Assembly (NCBI RefSeq): GCF_003945595.2
Contig: NW_024104447.1
Coordinates: 682,001 to 746,000, forward strand
Length of the DNA: 64,000 bases
Direction: 5' to 3'
Source: Pipra filicauda
Lineage: Eukaryota > Chordata > Aves > Passeriformes > Pipridae
How positions within the stretch are numbered: the stretch's first letter is position 1; the number at the start of each line of letters is the position of its first letter. A program made the translations under genes and the position numbers. The notes beneath the pieces are model-generated. The model worked only from the letters and a program-made list of their open reading frames with translations. It did not search any database and had not been told where the DNA came from. Below, one piece after another: positions 61,311 to 64,000 of the stretch.

Positions 61311-63302
61311 TCGTTTCAGGCATTTAAAGCAAGATGTGAACCAGGAGACTGTTTTCCTGAGCGTCACCGTGCCCTGAGGCTTCTCTTCTGCCAGTGGAGA
61401 CCAGAGTGTGACCAGAGTTCAGGCATCTAAAGCTTGGTGGGATCAACTGGGAATTTGTTCCTGAGCAAATGGGCAGCAGCAGATGGGAAAGGTGGCCACT
61501 GAATCCAGGTCTTCAGGCTTATGCCATGAGATCAACAATGTGATTCCCCTGATCCTGTCTCTGAACACCCCAAATGTCAGGACAGCAGGCACTGGAGATG
61601 CCATGTGGAGCTAAAGAAAGAGAGGAATCCAAGTCCTCTGCCAAGCCTTTCAAATTCAGCCTGGTGAATTTGAACCTGATCAAACCCCACACAGCTCTCT
61701 CTCCCTGTCCATTCTCCAGCCTTAGCAATAAGGCAATTCAAGTGTCTCACTTGAGGATTTATCCTTTGGGAATTCAGACACGTTTCTGGTTACAAAGAAC
61801 CTGATTTGCCCAAAGTCAGCAGGTTTGCCCCAAGCAGCTCTGCCTTCACAGCACTGCCTTCCCTGTCCCAGAAAAGTGTGTAATCCTGTGTGCAAACCTG
61901 CCTTCCAAAGTGTCCTGTGACCCAGCAGCTCTTTGCTGATGAAACAGGATGGAATCCACCAATTCTTTTGGATGGGAAATTACTTTATTGTGAAGCCACA
62001 AGGGACAAAAACTGTTCAAATCCAACAGCTTTTATTTGTTGTGAATCATTTCCTTGGCTCAGCTTCTCAAAAAAAAAAATAAAGGTGGGGCTTACAGAGG
62101 CACCCATCTGTGATCTAACTCTTGTGCCACTGTAATCTCTAAAGCTCCCGCTGATTTTAGGCAGGGAGAGACCAGCACTGCACAGCTTTGAAGGAACACC
62201 CTCAATAAATGCTGTCATCCTTGCCTGCACTGGCCAGAGGAGACATCTTCAGCTGCCTTTCCGTCACAATTTGATTCTCTAGTGGAGAAAATGGACTTTT
62301 TGCTTTCTCTCCCTGTGCTCCCACCTTGATTTATGGCACCTTCTCCTGATTTTTGAGTCCTTAAATAATCATACTGCTACGAAAGCTGTTTCACTTGAAA
62401 AAACCCTGGAGCATGTGGGGCTCAGCTCCAGTTCTCTGGCCTCATCCCAGCACAGTCATCCTTAGCACACCTTTGTGAGGGAAGGAGATGCTTTTGGCTC
62501 CCTTACTGGATGAAGGGGAGACATTTGGAAGCTGTGGAAGCTGATGGTTGCACAGAAATATTGGAATCTGAGTTTGAAACTAAGACTCCCTCAAGAACCT
62601 GTGCCATCCATAAGTGGGACATTCTTGTTTGGGCTGCTGAGATGATACTGTTCCAGAAGTAGCTCAGCAGACTGCTCACAGCCTCTGGTTTGCAGCAAAA
62701 AGGACTGTTGGGTCCATCCCAGGCTCTACTGTGGGACAGAGAGGAGCAATAAAGAGCTTCCACAGGTTTTTTGTGAGTTTTGGGTCATTTGCATGGTGTC
62801 TGCTTCAGCACCTTTACATCTGGGGAATCACTCTTGGATTTTTTTTCTCTTTCCAACCAACCTGGGCCTCCAGGAACACGGGAAATCTCCAGCTCAGGCC
62901 AGTTGTGGGTCCTGTTTTGAAGAAGTTTCACCAGAAGCCTGAGGGAAAGGGCACAGCCCTCCAGATGCAAATTTGGGGATAATTTGCCTGTGCCACATCA
63001 GTTAATGTTGGCTTTGATCTCTACAGCAAATATATGTATTTATATCACGTAGCCACAGATGTTTTTATAATCTGTAGGACTATCTGATCTCATTGTCCTG
63101 CTCAGTTCTTCACCTCCCTGGTAGCACCAGGAACTCCATCTGAGTTAATCTGAGCTTTCCAACCCACTTTTTATTCCTTGTTTCCATGTTTACTGTCTCT
63201 GCCTGTGTTTCTCTTTTCATTTTCCCTCCCCTTCCCTCCTCGTCATCCTGCAGGAAGATCCCTAGAAGTGCAACACCCACTTCAGCTCCTCCCAGCGTGT
63301 CA

Positions 63303-64000
<698 letters not shown>

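Overview
The window looks like nuclear DNA from a songbird (passerine) and corresponds to the conserved KCNJ1–FLI1 neighbourhood (human 11q24; I recall chicken chromosome 24). Three observations point this way. Genes are sparse, with large AT-rich introns and AG/GT splice sites. The dispersed repeats are truncated CR1 LINE tails typical of birds. At 2191-2341 there is a SINE with a tRNA-Ile-like head and a CR1-like tail, the architecture of the passerine family TguSINE1. There are no bacterial operons, phage genes, CRISPR arrays or intact mobile elements.

Layout. 1-24785 is the upstream side of KCNJ1: non-coding, with CR1 fragments, the SINE and several minisatellites (20-bp unit at 6691-7404, 31/23-bp unit at 20022-20434, GGAA-rich tract at 19052-19176). 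24786-25917 is the single main coding exon of KCNJ1 (Kir1.1/ROMK potassium channel) on the + strand, giving a 370-residue Kir1.1b-type protein, followed by a probable 3' UTR. About 26.9-36.3 kb is the intergenic interval between two convergent genes. It holds CR1 pieces, a 30-unit AAT microsatellite and a 420-bp AGAAT/ATTCT pentanucleotide array. From about 36.35 kb to the right edge lies the 3' part of FLI1 (ETS-family transcription factor) on the - strand: a roughly 2-kb 3' UTR, the ETS/C-terminal exon (38385-38914), four short linker exons (39879-39926, 41631-41693, 42926-42988, 56880-56948) and the Pointed (PNT) domain exon (63332-63535). All splice phases agree, giving about 325 residues from the PNT domain to the C terminus. 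The first ~128 residues must lie beyond base 64000.

The two genes do not work in one pathway. KCNJ1 is a renal K+ secretion channel and FLI1 is a haematopoietic/endothelial regulator. Their tail-to-tail order matches the human locus. The most informative observations are: a lysine-to-asparagine change in the PIP2-binding basic cluster of Kir1.1; a fast-evolving FLI1 linker with a diverged, weakly spliced, frame-neutral exon; three miR-145 seed matches in the FLI1 3' UTR; a CpG-dense palindromic patch in that UTR; a CR1 copy abutting a FLI1 splice donor; and a set of regular minisatellites. I found no convincing new protein-coding system.
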